From Dysgonomonas sp. Marseille-P4361 (GTDB lineage: Bacteria; Bacteroidota; Bacteroidia; Bacteroidales; Dysgonomonadaceae), in contig NZ_OPYL01000004.1 in the NCBI RefSeq assembly GCF_900343125.1, positions 294,541 through 358,540 of the forward strand: DNA of 64,000 nucleotides, read 5' to 3'. The notes below the pieces were generated by a model. The model saw only the letters and a program-made list of their open reading frames with translations, did no database searches and had not been told where the DNA came from. Positions 45,396 through 54,224 of the stretch are shown one piece after another. The position numbers were made by a program, and so were the translations under genes. The first letter of the stretch is position 1. Every line of letters begins with the position of its first letter.

Positions 45396-46067
45396 ATTTA
45401 GTAGATCAGGACGAAGCCTTTCTGTTCTTTCCATAGACTGCTGCAACTTCCAGTCATCAATCTTAGCCTGATGCCCCGACAACAATATCTCCGGCACTTT
45501 CCATCCTTTATAGTCGGCAGGACGAGTATATACAGGAGGAGCTAGTAAATTATCCTGAAACGAGTCTGACAAGGCAGACTGCTCATCTCCAATTGCTCCA
45601 GGAATAAGGCGAACAATGGCATCTGTCATAACAGCTGCGGCAAGCTCTCCTCCCGTCAGGACATAATCTCCTATCGAAATTTCTCTTGTAATAAGGTGCT
45701 CTCTGACCCGATAGTCTATCCCTTTATAATGTCCGCAAAGAATAATTATATTTTTATAGGAAGACATCTGGTTTGCAATCTGTTGATCGAAAACCTCGCC
45801 ATCGGGAGAGGTATATATTATCTCATCATAAGTACGTTTTTCTTTAAGTGCAGATATAATATTATCGATAGGTTCTATTTGCAAAACCATACCTGCCTCT
45901 CCGCCAAAAGGATAATCATCAACCTGACGATGCTTGTTTGTTGTATAATCTCGTAAGTTATGCACTTCTATTTCGACAAGACCTTTATTTTGAGCCCTCT
46001 TCAAAATGGAGCAATCGATAACTCCTTTGAACATCTCGGGAAGAACACTAATTATATCTATATGCAT
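45384..46067 (-). CDS. trmD: tRNA (guanine37-N1)-methyltransferase TrmD
   Basis: A 227-residue SPOUT-class enzyme that methylates G37 of several tRNAs with S-adenosylmethionine, which prevents frameshifts. The trefoil-knot motifs are clear: [24 protein letters not shown], and [18 protein letters not shown] with the catalytic Asp in [11 protein letters not shown]. Length is typical. It is a single gene here; rimM, rpsP and rplS are not adjacent. Confidence 0.95.
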   Translation of the reverse strand: MHIDIISVLPEMFKGVIDCSILKRAQNKGLVEIEVHNLRDYTTNKHRQVDDYPFGGEAGMVLQIEPIDNIISALKEKRTYDEIIYTSPDGEVFDQQIANQMSSYKNIIILCGHYKGIDYRVREHLITREISIGDYVLTGGELAAAVMTDAIVRLIPGAIGDEQSALSDSFQDNLLAPPVYTRPADYKGWKVPEILLSGHQAKIDDWKLQQSMERTERLRPDLLNKKE

Positions 46068-46114
46068 ACTTAAAGTTTGAATAAATATTTCAAGGCTACA
46101 AAGGTAAAAAAAAG

Positions 46115-46145
46115 AAGAGTATAACTATAATTTAGTTATACTCTT
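46115..46145 (-). terminator. Terminator of the EamA transporter gene
   Basis: A 13-bp perfect stem AAGAGTATAACTA (46115-46127) and TAGTTATACTCTT (46133-46145), loop TAATT, with a T-run on the minus strand. Confidence 0.88.
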
Positions 46146-46178
46146 GCTTTATTTATGAATAGAAATTTTGAAGAAAAA

Positions 46179-47102
46179 TCAATTTGTTGTATAAAGCTTC
46201 TTTACATAGCGGAACCAACGAAGTACATTTACTTCTGACACAAACATTGCCAGTAAAATCAACGAACCTCCTACAATGGTACTCATTGTTATATTCTCTC
46301 CCAAAAGAAGGAATGCGAATAATGTAGCAAAGATTGGTTCACACAAATAAGTCAACGCTATTTTTTCGGGTTCGATATATCGTTGAGCTATATTCTGAAT
46401 ACAATACATGTAAGCCGTAGATAAAACTCCGACAAACAGCAATGACATCCAAACATTAGAAGACATAGGGATTACAATACCGTTTACACCTTGCGTAGTC
46501 AAAGTAAGAGTTCCACTAAGAATAGCACAAACTAGCAACTGCACAACAACAAACGAGCGTGCATCCATTTTAGATTGCTCTCCTTTTTTAACAGCACTTA
46601 CCTTACCCACATACAATACATATGTAGCATAGAAAAGCGAACCTACAAATACCATCAAGTCCCCTATTCGAAAATTTGACAAGCCGGAGGACATGGCAAT
46701 AGTATATAAGCCAATCAAAGCTAAGATACAAGCAACCCATATTCTAGATTGTATCGCCTTTCTCATAAACAGAAAAGCAAAGACCGGAATTAACACAACT
46801 TCAATTCCAGCTATAAAAGAGGCATTAGACGATGTTGTATATTTCAGTCCTACCGTTTGCCAACAAATCCCCATGAATAGAAAAATCCCTGAGATTACAC
46901 CTTTTTTCAAAGTTGAGCGGTCTAGCTTTAGTACCTGTTTGTAAAAAACAATTGATAAAACAAGTGCAGCTATAAGAAAACGATAAAACATGAAAGCATA
47001 GGGATGAACTGTATCGTATGCTTCTTTTGATAGAGGGAAAGAAATCCCCCAGAATGCAGTTCCTAACACCAAGAGTGGTAGATAAATTTTGCCTTTGTTC
47101 AT
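46179..47102 (-). CDS. EamA-family (DMT) exporter
   Basis: A 307-residue inner-membrane protein with ten predicted helices in two EamA halves (about 8-140 and 155-295). The first half opens with LGTAFWGISFPLSK and the second ends with ALTYLCEPIFATLFAFLLLG, both typical of drug/metabolite transporters. EamA proteins usually export amino acids, nucleosides or other small metabolites; no substrate can be read from the sequence. Its leader of about 130 nt is highly structured and may be a metabolite sensor (see 47139-47230). Confidence 0.87.
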   Translation of the reverse strand: MNKGKIYLPLLVLGTAFWGISFPLSKEAYDTVHPYAFMFYRFLIAALVLSIVFYKQVLKLDRSTLKKGVISGIFLFMGICWQTVGLKYTTSSNASFIAGIEVVLIPVFAFLFMRKAIQSRIWVACILALIGLYTIAMSSGLSNFRIGDLMVFVGSLFYATYVLYVGKVSAVKKGEQSKMDARSFVVVQLLVCAILSGTLTLTTQGVNGIVIPMSSNVWMSLLFVGVLSTAYMYCIQNIAQRYIEPEKIALTYLCEPIFATLFAFLLLGENITMSTIVGGSLILLAMFVSEVNVLRWFRYVKKLYTTN

Positions 47103-47138
47103 TAAATCAAATAATTTAAATTTGTTACTTTTTAAATT

Positions 47139-47230
47139 ATTAGGGTATGCAAAACTCTCTTTTGCAAAAGGATACCAACATCTCCGATTTTCTTCCCTAA
47201 TGATGAGATGAATGGCGCAAAATCCTTATC
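47139..47230 (-). promoter_or_regulatory. Structured leader of the EamA gene, candidate riboswitch
   Basis: Read on the minus strand from about 47230, the RNA can form: P1 AAGGAT (47227-47222) with ATCCTT (47173-47168); P2 CATCTC (47210-47205) with GAGATG (47184-47179); P3 TGCAAAA (47166-47160) with TTTTGCA (47154-47148), loop GAGAG; and a pseudoknot between ATTAGGG in the P2 loop (47201-47195) and CCCTAAT after P3 (47145-47139). TTTTGC at 47222-47217 could compete for the P3 strand. The element begins within a few bases of the predicted transcript start and ends 36 nt before the ATG. I could not match it to a riboswitch class I know. Confidence 0.55.
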
Positions 47231-47237
47231 TGGGGTG

Positions 47238-47269
47238 CAAAATTATAACATTTTGACAACACATCCAAA
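47238..47269 (-). promoter_or_regulatory. Two-box promoter of the EamA gene
   Basis: On the minus strand TTTG (47269-47266), a 20-bp spacer and TAATTTTG (47245-47238). Transcription should start near 47231, just before the structured leader. Confidence 0.7.
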
Positions 47270-47284
47270 TATTTTTCAAAAAAA

Positions 47285-47311
47285 GGAGGAATACTCACAT
47301 AGCATTCCCCC
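47285..47311 (-). terminator. Terminator of the SDR gene
   Basis: On the minus strand GGGGGAATGC and GTATTCCTCC form a 10-bp stem with two G-U pairs, loop of 7, followed by TTTTTTTG. It is 26 bp past the stop at 47338. Confidence 0.8.
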
Positions 47312-47337
47312 CTCATATAATTAGTATAAACTAATGC

Positions 47338-48096
47338 TTATTCCTTATGGAAAAGGCTTCCTGAAGCCTGAGCTGTAGGCATTACAAGCATATCTTGAAT
47401 ATCTACATGTTTAGGTTGAGAAACTGCAAAAAGGACTGCATTTGCGATATCTTCTGCTACCAAATTTTCGAATCCGACATAGACCTGATCTGCACGTTTT
47501 TTATCTCCTTTAAATCTAACAAGAGAGAATTCTGTCTCTACTGCTCCGGGACATATTTGAGTAACACGAATACCATATGGCAGCATATCCATACGCATAC
47601 CTTGGCTCAATGCATCTACTGCATACTTTGTAGCGCAATATACTGCACCATTAGGGTACACTCCTTTCCCTGCAATAGACCCAATATTTATAATATGACC
47701 CGACTTTCGCTCTACCATTATAGGAGAGACTGTACGTGTCACATACAAGAGACCTTTGATGTTTGTATCTATCATCCGTTCCCAATCATCTACTTCGCCA
47801 CTAAAAATAGGATCTAAGCCAACAGCCAAACCTGCATTATTAACCAGAACATCGATCTTTTTCCAGTCTTCAGGAAGTGTTGCAAACGCTTTTTCTACTT
47901 GGCTATAATCTCTGACATCAAAGCATAAAGAGAGTACCTTTGACTCATATTTTATCTCTATCTCCTGCTCTAGTTCTTCTAGTTTTCCTTTACGACGTCC
48001 GGTTATGATAACATAATACCCTTCTTTAGCTAGGGTCAAAGCAATAGCTTTACCCAATCCGGAAGTGGCACCTGTTATTAATGCTATTTTTTTCAT
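47338..48096 (-). CDS. SDR-family oxidoreductase (YdfG-like)
   Basis: A 252-residue cytoplasmic short-chain dehydrogenase. It has the cofactor motif TGATSGLGKAI (residues 7-17), the RR pair after beta-2 (TGRRKGK) that favours NADP, NNAGLA, the catalytic Ser in NIGSIAGKG and YCATKYA with Tyr and Lys. The overall pattern is that of YdfG-type 3-hydroxy acid (serine/allothreonine) dehydrogenases; the true substrate is not certain. Its ATG is 11 bp after the DUF4468 gene. Confidence 0.88.
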   Translation of the reverse strand: MKKIALITGATSGLGKAIALTLAKEGYYVIITGRRKGKLEELEQEIEIKYESKVLSLCFDVRDYSQVEKAFATLPEDWKKIDVLVNNAGLAVGLDPIFSGEVDDWERMIDTNIKGLLYVTRTVSPIMVERKSGHIINIGSIAGKGVYPNGAVYCATKYAVDALSQGMRMDMLPYGIRVTQICPGAVETEFSLVRFKGDKKRADQVYVGFENLVAEDIANAVLFAVSQPKHVDIQDMLVMPTAQASGSLFHKE

Positions 48097-48107
48097 CGGT
48101 CAATTAA

Positions 48108-49238
48108 TTATTTAACCCAAACATTTAAGATTTCACCTATATATGTCTGATTGTATGTCTCTTTATTATTACTATCCGCATCTGCAACTGATACTTTTGG
48201 AGCTGGCTGCGCAGTTCCTTTTTTGCACTCGACAATCATCCAAGCTTCAGCAAAGGCTGTTGCTCCCGATGGCATTTGAATAGGAGTTAGACCCGATGCT
48301 TTAATTTTATCATCAATACTTCCTTCTGCCGAATTAAATTTTCCTAGAGCATCCTGATATATCTCTGTATAGAAAGATATAACATAAACATCTTCTTTTT
48401 CCATCACTTTTACCGATCCATTTGATTGATTAAGAAGACTAAATGCAACCACATTAGAACCTAACGATCCTGTTCCACCCCATAAGGCAGTAATAACATT
48501 AACCAAATTCTCTTTTCCTGACGAAATTAAAGTCCAGTTATTTATCAGATTCGAAGGTATTTTATCAGAAGAGATATTTTTATAGTTAGGCACTTCTACT
48601 TGTATCGACTCGTAACTTTGCTCTTGCTGTCTGGTAGCAACCGCTCCTTGCGATGCTGCCGGTTTACTTGATACTTCACCGTTTAGATATACTTCGATAG
48701 ATTTAAAAATCTGGTTTACACTATCAACAGTATGGCTTCTAAACTTACCATAGTAATTATTAAGTTTTCCCTTCTTTTTATTCAGGGCAACCTTATCTGT
48801 AATCATTTCTTCAGCTGAAAGATTCTTCTCTCTATCGTAATCATATTTTATCGCACGAACAACAGCTTCACATTTACCTGAAGTAATTTCCAGTATTAAT
48901 TGATAAGACATTTTAGCTCTATCTAACACCAACAATTTATCTCTAAATACAAGATAAGTTTCTCCTCCGCATGCAATGTTCTTTTTGGATGCATCTTTCA
49001 GAAGAACCCTATTCAAAAGGCCGTTATCTTCTTCTCCTTTATAATTTGTATCTGCCCATTTAATCATTAAATCATATAGATTAGCATCTGATATAGATAC
49101 TTTCGGTATTATAGTTTTAGAGAATACTACCTTCCCGTCTTCTTCTGGAACTGCTCCTTCTAAATAGCGTGATTCTTCTTGAGAAAACATTGATGTGGCA
49201 AAAAAGATGCATAGTAGAAATAAAGTATATTTTTTCAT
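48108..49238 (-). CDS. Secreted DUF4468 (TBP-like fold) protein
   Basis: A 376-residue secreted protein. I take the ATG at 49238, which begins a clean signal peptide (MKKYTLFLLCIFFATSMFSQ), over an upstream in-frame start at 49301. Residues about 25-180 match the pattern I know for DUF4468, a Bacteroidota domain with a TBP-like fold (GKVVFSKTIIPKVSISDANL, LVLDRAKMSYQLILEITSG). A Gln/Ser linker (about 195-215) leads to a second domain of unknown type. The role is not known. It is 11 bp before the SDR gene, an unexpected operon partner. Confidence 0.78.
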   Translation of the reverse strand: MKKYTLFLLCIFFATSMFSQEESRYLEGAVPEEDGKVVFSKTIIPKVSISDANLYDLMIKWADTNYKGEEDNGLLNRVLLKDASKKNIACGGETYLVFRDKLLVLDRAKMSYQLILEITSGKCEAVVRAIKYDYDREKNLSAEEMITDKVALNKKKGKLNNYYGKFRSHTVDSVNQIFKSIEVYLNGEVSSKPAASQGAVATRQQEQSYESIQVEVPNYKNISSDKIPSNLINNWTLISSGKENLVNVITALWGGTGSLGSNVVAFSLLNQSNGSVKVMEKEDVYVISFYTEIYQDALGKFNSAEGSIDDKIKASGLTPIQMPSGATAFAEAWMIVECKKGTAQPAPKVSVADADSNNKETYNQTYIGEILNVWVK

Positions 49239-49339
49239 AGAATAAAGTATTTTTAGCGTTAATAGCATAAAATTAGTACAATTTCGCTTATCAGCAAACA
49301 AAGTCTTTTCTTTTATCTTTTATTATATTTCTAATAAAA

Positions 49340-49371
49340 AATCGAGCACTAATTGGTTTTAGTACTCGATT
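49340..49371 (-). terminator. Terminator of the DUF3078 gene
   Basis: Stem AATCGAG-C-ACTAA (49340-49352) and TTAGT-A-CTCGATT (49359-49371) with one mismatch, then T's on the minus strand. It is 22 bp past the stop at 49394. Confidence 0.8.
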
Positions 49372-49393
49372 CATATAAAGTATATCCTTTCTT

Positions 49394-50275
49394 TTAGAAA
49401 TTATAAGCAAACCCTATACCTAAAACTTCCTTAAACTGAACTCTCGGCCCCTGAGGTGTCCCATCATCTGCCATAGAGTTTATATCATCATCATACTTTA
49501 ATGTTGTATTTATAGTTGCAGATAAGAATTTATTAATCTTCATACTTATTAGTAAATCCCAATTCACATCCACATTTCCAAAAGTACTGTTATAAGCGGT
49601 AAAGAGATCAACAGTGGAGATAAAACTCACATTCTCCATTATACTCTTTTCTGCTCTGGCTTTAAAGAAGGCACCTAGTTCTGCCTTAAAGTGCTTACCC
49701 GGGTCTACACCAAAAGCACCCTGACTAGATAAAAAATCACTGTTTACAAAAGTCAGCTTACCTGCTACCGGAGAAAGATAAAGTGTATACCATTTACCAG
49801 GACGGTATTCAAGACCGGCAGACAAGTTAGTATAAGCCGGAGAGAAAAAATTAGAAATATAGCTACGGGGTTCTGTCGAATAATCATATCCTTTGTAGAA
49901 TTGAGTTTTAAAGTCTCCCATCAAGGTATAGAACCATTTATTATCCGAAGAGTAACCCAATTGGGAAGTAAAATCGATTTTATCACCCGATTTTCTTGTT
50001 CCTAATGATTTTGCATTAGCTACCCCATACTCCAAGGCCAAGGTATTTGACCATAACCAATTTCCACTTTTACGATTTAATGTCCCATTAAGGTAAAAAT
50101 TACCGGCCACTGTATTCTCTCCCCCTGCAGACCAGTTTATTACTGCTGTTTGGGCAAAATTCAGACCAGTTACCCCTTTTAGAACCCATTTACCATCTTC
50201 TAATTCTCCTTCTTCTTGAGCATACATAGTTATGCCTAAAAACAAAGGCAAAAACATCAACAAAAATTTTTTCAT
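49394..50275 (-). CDS. DUF3078 outer-membrane protein
   Basis: A 293-residue protein with a signal peptide (MKKFLLMFLPLFLGITMYAQ). The mature part is an alternating, aromatic-rich beta pattern that ends in Phe (GIGFAYNF), typical of an outer-membrane barrel. Near the start it has the DUF3078 hallmark 'GLNFAQTAVINWSAGGENT'. The function of this family is not established. It lies 29 bp after the glucosaminidase gene and probably shares its transcript. Confidence 0.85.
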   Translation of the reverse strand: MKKFLLMFLPLFLGITMYAQEEGELEDGKWVLKGVTGLNFAQTAVINWSAGGENTVAGNFYLNGTLNRKSGNWLWSNTLALEYGVANAKSLGTRKSGDKIDFTSQLGYSSDNKWFYTLMGDFKTQFYKGYDYSTEPRSYISNFFSPAYTNLSAGLEYRPGKWYTLYLSPVAGKLTFVNSDFLSSQGAFGVDPGKHFKAELGAFFKARAEKSIMENVSFISTVDLFTAYNSTFGNVDVNWDLLISMKINKFLSATINTTLKYDDDINSMADDGTPQGPRVQFKEVLGIGFAYNF

Positions 50276-50304
50276 TACAATAATTTATAGTTTGTGTTCA
50301 ACAA

Positions 50305-51252
50305 TTATCTTAATTTTAGCACATCACCTTCGACAGGAACATATTCGAAGTCCTTTTTGTTCATTTTGTAAAGATTCTTCACTCTGATTCCATACTTCTG
50401 AGCTATGCTATGCATCGATTCGCCTATTTGTACTACATGATCAAAATAAGGCTTATCTGCTTTTGATTTTTTCTTTTCAAAGTAAACTAAATCACCCTCT
50501 TTCAATGGGAACCCTTCCGGCACCTCATTCCATTTATACAGATCTTTCACTTTAAAGTCGAATTCTGCAGCAATAGCCTCATATGTATCTCCATCGAAAG
50601 CAATAATATACACTAAGTTGTGTGTTTTATATGGAGTATGCTTATACAGAGGTTTTACAACTTCCGCTTTATAATCTCCATCTCCTTTAATTCCTTTCAC
50701 CTTTTTGCCTTGAGCAACCTGATCGTAAAGGTATAATTCATAATCTTCTATTACTTTTATCAACTTATTCGCATAGGCTCTATCTGTAGCATAGCCACAC
50801 TGTTGTAATCCTTTTGCCCACCCTCGGTAGTCTGTAACCTTTAGGTTATACAACGACTGGTAGCGCGATCTTTTCAAGAATACGGCATGATCTTCGTACG
50901 AAGCCTCCACCGTGCTGTAAACCCTAAAGCAATCGTTAGGACCATCATCTGCCTTGTGCATCTTCTTTCCTTTCCAATCGCTATGACATTTTATGCCAAA
51001 ATGATTTTTACCTTTTGTTGCCAATTCACTTTTACCGGCACCCGACTCCAGCAGTCCCTGAGCTAAGGTAATGCTAGCTGGTATTTTATGCTTCTTCATA
51101 TGATCTATCGCAATATGCTTATAGGTATCGATGTATTCATCATATATCTTGTATCGTTTACCTTGCGAAAAAACAGAAGACAGCGTACATATATTGAATA
51201 GGAAAAATATAATAAACAATGATCGAAGACTAGTTCTATAAACTTTTTTCAT
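50305..51252 (-). CDS. LysM glucosaminidase (peptidoglycan hydrolase)
   Basis: A 315-residue secreted hydrolase. The start is the ATG at 51252, which opens a signal sequence (MKKVYRTSLRSLFIIFFLFN); the frame extends to a TTG at 51282, but that would abut cdd. Residues about 38-180 form a glucosaminidase domain (GH73-like), with the catalytic Glu in SITLAQGLLESGAGKSELA and NHFGIKC. Two LysM repeats follow (about 215-265 and 275-315, VVQIGESMHSIAQKYGIRVK). It cuts glycan strands and binds peptidoglycan through LysM. Confidence 0.88.
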   Translation of the reverse strand: MKKVYRTSLRSLFIIFFLFNICTLSSVFSQGKRYKIYDEYIDTYKHIAIDHMKKHKIPASITLAQGLLESGAGKSELATKGKNHFGIKCHSDWKGKKMHKADDGPNDCFRVYSTVEASYEDHAVFLKRSRYQSLYNLKVTDYRGWAKGLQQCGYATDRAYANKLIKVIEDYELYLYDQVAQGKKVKGIKGDGDYKAEVVKPLYKHTPYKTHNLVYIIAFDGDTYEAIAAEFDFKVKDLYKWNEVPEGFPLKEGDLVYFEKKKSKADKPYFDHVVQIGESMHSIAQKYGIRVKNLYKMNKKDFEYVPVEGDVLKLR

Positions 51253-51284
51253 ATTTTTATAGTCATTACTCTTATTTTTCAATT

Positions 51285-51767
51285 ATGGAAATATACAATT
51301 TAACGACAAAGATACTCGTTTACAGCATTGATGAGTACTCTCAAGATATAAAAAAACTTATAGAGGATGCAAAACTGGCCGCAAAGCGTGCCTATGCCCC
51401 CTATTCCGGTTTTCGCGTTGGTGCGGCAGTTTTATTATCAAACGGAGAAACTATAACCGGCAACAATCAGGAAAATGCAGCATATCCTTCGGGGTTGTGT
51501 GCTGAACGAGTAGCTATGCTTGCAGCAAACTCGCTATATCCGGACATCCCGGTCGAAGCCATTGCTATCGCTGCGTATTCGGGAGATGATTACACCTCTA
51601 TGCCTTGCTATCCTTGTGGTTCGTGCAGACAAACACTATTGGAAATAGAGAATAGATTCGATAAGCCATTTAAAATAATAATGTATGGTAAGGATAAAAT
51701 ATATGAAGTAGCATCAATACAGGAGTTATTGCCTCTCAGTTTCGGAAAAGATTTTTTAGATAAATAG
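51285..51767 (+). CDS. cdd: Cytidine deaminase
   Basis: A 160-residue homotetrameric-type cytidine deaminase that converts cytidine and deoxycytidine to uridine forms. Zinc ligands are Cys in SGLCAERVA and in PCYPCGSCRQ, with the proton-shuttling Glu after LCA. RAYAPYSGFRVGAAV is the family N-terminal signature. It is divergent from the glucosaminidase gene with only 32 bp between starts, so its promoter must overlap that gap or the neighbouring gene. Confidence 0.94.
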   Translation: MEIYNLTTKILVYSIDEYSQDIKKLIEDAKLAAKRAYAPYSGFRVGAAVLLSNGETITGNNQENAAYPSGLCAERVAMLAANSLYPDIPVEAIAIAAYSGDDYTSMPCYPCGSCRQTLLEIENRFDKPFKIIMYGKDKIYEVASIQELLPLSFGKDFLDK

Positions 51768-51770
51768 TGA

Positions 51771-52469
51771 TCACCAATTTATCTTGAACAGTTTCAGTTC
51801 TTTTGTTAATTCTTTAGCTCTGCCTCCAGTTACGCGATCCAACTGTTCCCAAAATCGGGGGCCATGATTCATTTCTATTGTATGACAGAGTTCGTGCAAC
51901 ATTATAAAATCTACTAAGTGTTCAGGAAGTAACATACAGAAATAGGATAAGTTGATACTCTTTTTTGAATTGCAGCTCCCCCATCGCGTACGACTCTTAT
52001 TTATTTTTACGTCAGTAACTGTAAAATTATATCGTTCAGCCAGCATCTTCACCTTATATGGAAATATTCGTTTAGCTTCATTTCTAAACGCATTTTCCAA
52101 AACAAGCCGTATCTTATCTTGAACTAGAGCATCCTTAAAGTCTGTACCTAACGGACACGAAATAGACAAGATCCCTCCCTTTAAGCTGACATAATAATTA
52201 GTAGTAGCAGAGGCTTCTTGTATCCTTAACTCAAAACTGAATGTTTCGAATTGTGTATCGGGTGTAAAAGTCAGTTTTTCCTTTTTCCTTTCTACCATTT
52301 TTAGCAAGCGAGGTTTCATTTCATGCAACACCTTTTCGATATACGACATACTCACACCCAAAGGATAGGTCAGTTGTAAGAATTCATCTTTTTTTCTTAC
52401 AATTATCCTCCTTGCCCGAGTATTCTCGACAAGCTTGATAAGTCCTAAATCTTTATCTTCGATTTGCAT
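51771..52469 (-). CDS. YgjP-like zinc metallopeptidase
   Basis: A 232-residue cytoplasmic protein of the YgjP (DUF45, M48-like) family. The zinc motif HELCHTIEMNHGPRFW near residue 195 has HExxH plus the third His in NHG. It is preceded by SRTRWGSCNSKKSINLSYF, the other hallmark of the family. The physiological substrate is unknown. It is convergent with cdd, with only 3 bp between stops. Confidence 0.87.
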   Translation of the reverse strand: MQIEDKDLGLIKLVENTRARRIIVRKKDEFLQLTYPLGVSMSYIEKVLHEMKPRLLKMVERKKEKLTFTPDTQFETFSFELRIQEASATTNYYVSLKGGILSISCPLGTDFKDALVQDKIRLVLENAFRNEAKRIFPYKVKMLAERYNFTVTDVKINKSRTRWGSCNSKKSINLSYFCMLLPEHLVDFIMLHELCHTIEMNHGPRFWEQLDRVTGGRAKELTKELKLFKINW

Positions 52470-52482
52470 TCTTTAAAATAAA

Positions 52483-52512
52483 AAAAGCTTAACTGTGTAA
52501 AGTTAAGCTTTT
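52483..52512 (-). terminator. Terminator of hemD
   Basis: A 12-bp perfect stem AAAAGCTTAACT (52483-52494) and AGTTAAGCTTTT (52501-52512), loop GTGTAA, with a T-run on the minus strand. Confidence 0.88.
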
Positions 52513-52530
52513 ATATTATCCTTGCTTATT

Positions 52531-53289
52531 CTATTTCGCTTTATGATTCTCTTTAATGAAAGCTTCGAATGCTGCTGTCATAGAAGGCACTCCCGGAAGA
52601 GGAGCTTCACAATCGAGACGCAAACCTGCATCTTTTACTGCTTTTGCTGTTGAAGCACCAAAACAACCGATAGCGCGTTCTCCTTGATCAAAGTTAGGTG
52701 CATTCTTTAACAATGACACGATTCCTGCCGGACTAAAGAAGATCAACATATCGTACGAAAGAATTTCTTCTTCAGTAAATTCATTGCTTACTGTACGATA
52801 CATAATCGCTTTCGTATAATTTACTTTTCTTTCGTCAAGAACTGCCGTTAAGTCTTCAGAATGAACATCTGAAACAGGAACAATATATTTCTCTTTGTTA
52901 TGCTTGGTCAGAGCAGCAGAAAGCCCATCCATTTTACCTGTTGTACTGAAAAATATTTTGCGTTTTCTGTACACTATATATTTTTGCAGATACAATGCTA
53001 CAGCTTCTGAAATACAGAAATACTTCATCGTTTCGGGCATAATAATTCTAAATTCTTCACACAAAGCAAAGAAATGATCTATAGCAACCTTAGCTGTGAA
53101 TACAACAGCAGTATAATCCTGAATATTGATTTTTTGCAATCTGAATTCTTTTGCATCCAAGCCTTCAACTCTTATAAAAGGACGGAAAGTTAACTGCAAT
53201 TGATATTTTTCAGCAATATCAAAATAAGGAGATTTGTCTGTACTTGGTTTTGGTTGGGATATTAAAACCTTTTTTACTTTCAAAGTCAT
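52531..53289 (-). CDS. hemD: Uroporphyrinogen-III synthase
   Basis: A 252-residue enzyme that closes hydroxymethylbilane to uroporphyrinogen III in tetrapyrrole synthesis. HemD proteins are weakly conserved; support comes from the N-terminal KKVLISQPKP, YTAVVFTAKVAIDHFF, the segment VNYTKAIMYRTV, MLIFFSPAGIVSLLKN and IGCFGASTAKAVKDAGLR, which follow the family's order. No other heme gene is adjacent. The start overlaps the end of the DUF4271 gene by 4 bp, a pairing I recall from related genomes. Confidence 0.85.
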   Translation of the reverse strand: MTLKVKKVLISQPKPSTDKSPYFDIAEKYQLQLTFRPFIRVEGLDAKEFRLQKINIQDYTAVVFTAKVAIDHFFALCEEFRIIMPETMKYFCISEAVALYLQKYIVYRKRKIFFSTTGKMDGLSAALTKHNKEKYIVPVSDVHSEDLTAVLDERKVNYTKAIMYRTVSNEFTEEEILSYDMLIFFSPAGIVSLLKNAPNFDQGERAIGCFGASTAKAVKDAGLRLDCEAPLPGVPSMTAAFEAFIKENHKAK

Positions 53290-54137
53290 AATATGGTTAA
53301 AACGTCAATTCTATATAAATAAATCGCTCCTATAATTAGAAATATATAGGGTAATATTTCAAAGGTGCAAAGGTACGCAATCAAACACAAAAAGTTAAAT
53401 TTTTCTTCAATAAAAAAGAATATTATCTGATAAAAAAATATTATTTGCACTATTAGAAACAAAACTCCCATAAATACAAATATCTGTATATTATACACAT
53501 TAGCATACAAAAGGAGTAAAATTGGTATAAAATACAGAATCCCCAATATTTCTATCATAGCGACAGACTTTTGTCGCCACAAAGTCATTTTTGGCTTAAC
53601 ATCAAATATATAGCCTAACAGCCGGTATAAGAAATCCTTAAACCCATAAAATAAAGCAATCAGAACGATGAACATTAATATGGTCAACAAAGGGCTGGAA
53701 GAAGGTTCATAAGCTGAATAGACAACCAGACAATCATATAAACATATAGAAATCAGAACTATCGCCTGAGCTACCAGAAAATAACTATAAAATGTTTCTT
53801 TAGCTGTTATCTGGCTGTAGATAACACGTCTTTCGCTATTGAATGAGAAAAGGAGCTTCGTTTTTTCTTTTAAGTACGTAACTCCGCCATGATAGACATG
53901 AGTAAAAAATAAAAAACATATAAGTAATAAGAAAAAGACTCCATCAGCTTGCTCTACGGCAAACGGCATTTTATCCCCTTCATGTCTTACTTGTGTAATT
54001 TGACTAGTTTGCGCAACCTGAAGTGAATCTCTCTTCATTTCAGACCCGTTTATGCTATCTCTTACTTCTGCACGAGAATCTAAAGAATCTAAATTGAGAA
54101 CATTAGCCGACAATATATAGTCTTTGTGTTCTGTCAT
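53286..54137 (-). CDS. DUF4271 integral membrane protein
   Basis: A 283-residue protein with a polar N-terminal region (1-65) and about six membrane helices (70-280). It fits the DUF4271 family, found in Bacteroidota next to hemD. The segment KDFLYRLLGYIFD is a conserved-looking loop. The function is unknown. It overlaps hemD (ATGA), so the two are translated together. Confidence 0.8.
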   Translation of the reverse strand: MTEHKDYILSANVLNLDSLDSRAEVRDSINGSEMKRDSLQVAQTSQITQVRHEGDKMPFAVEQADGVFFLLLICFLFFTHVYHGGVTYLKEKTKLLFSFNSERRVIYSQITAKETFYSYFLVAQAIVLISICLYDCLVVYSAYEPSSSPLLTILMFIVLIALFYGFKDFLYRLLGYIFDVKPKMTLWRQKSVAMIEILGILYFIPILLLLYANVYNIQIFVFMGVLFLIVQIIFFYQIIFFFIEEKFNFLCLIAYLCTFEILPYIFLIIGAIYLYRIDVLTIL

Positions 54138-54181
54138 TTCACATTAGCAGTTTTCAGAGTTATACTTTTTTTGATGTAAGA

Positions 54182-54217
54182 AAAATATTTCCACCTAACA
54201 TGAAGTGGAAATATTTT
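54182..54217 (-). terminator. Terminator of metK
   Basis: A 13-bp stem AAAATATTTCCAC (54182-54194) and GTGGAAATATTTT (54205-54217) with a 10-nt loop, then TTCTT on the minus strand. Confidence 0.85.
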
Positions 54218-54224
54218 CTATGAA

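Noticed and set aside
47190..47215. CTAATGATGAG on the plus strand resembles the hammerhead core CTGATGAG.
   Set aside because: A core base differs, and the GAAA and cleavage-site parts of a hammerhead are missing.
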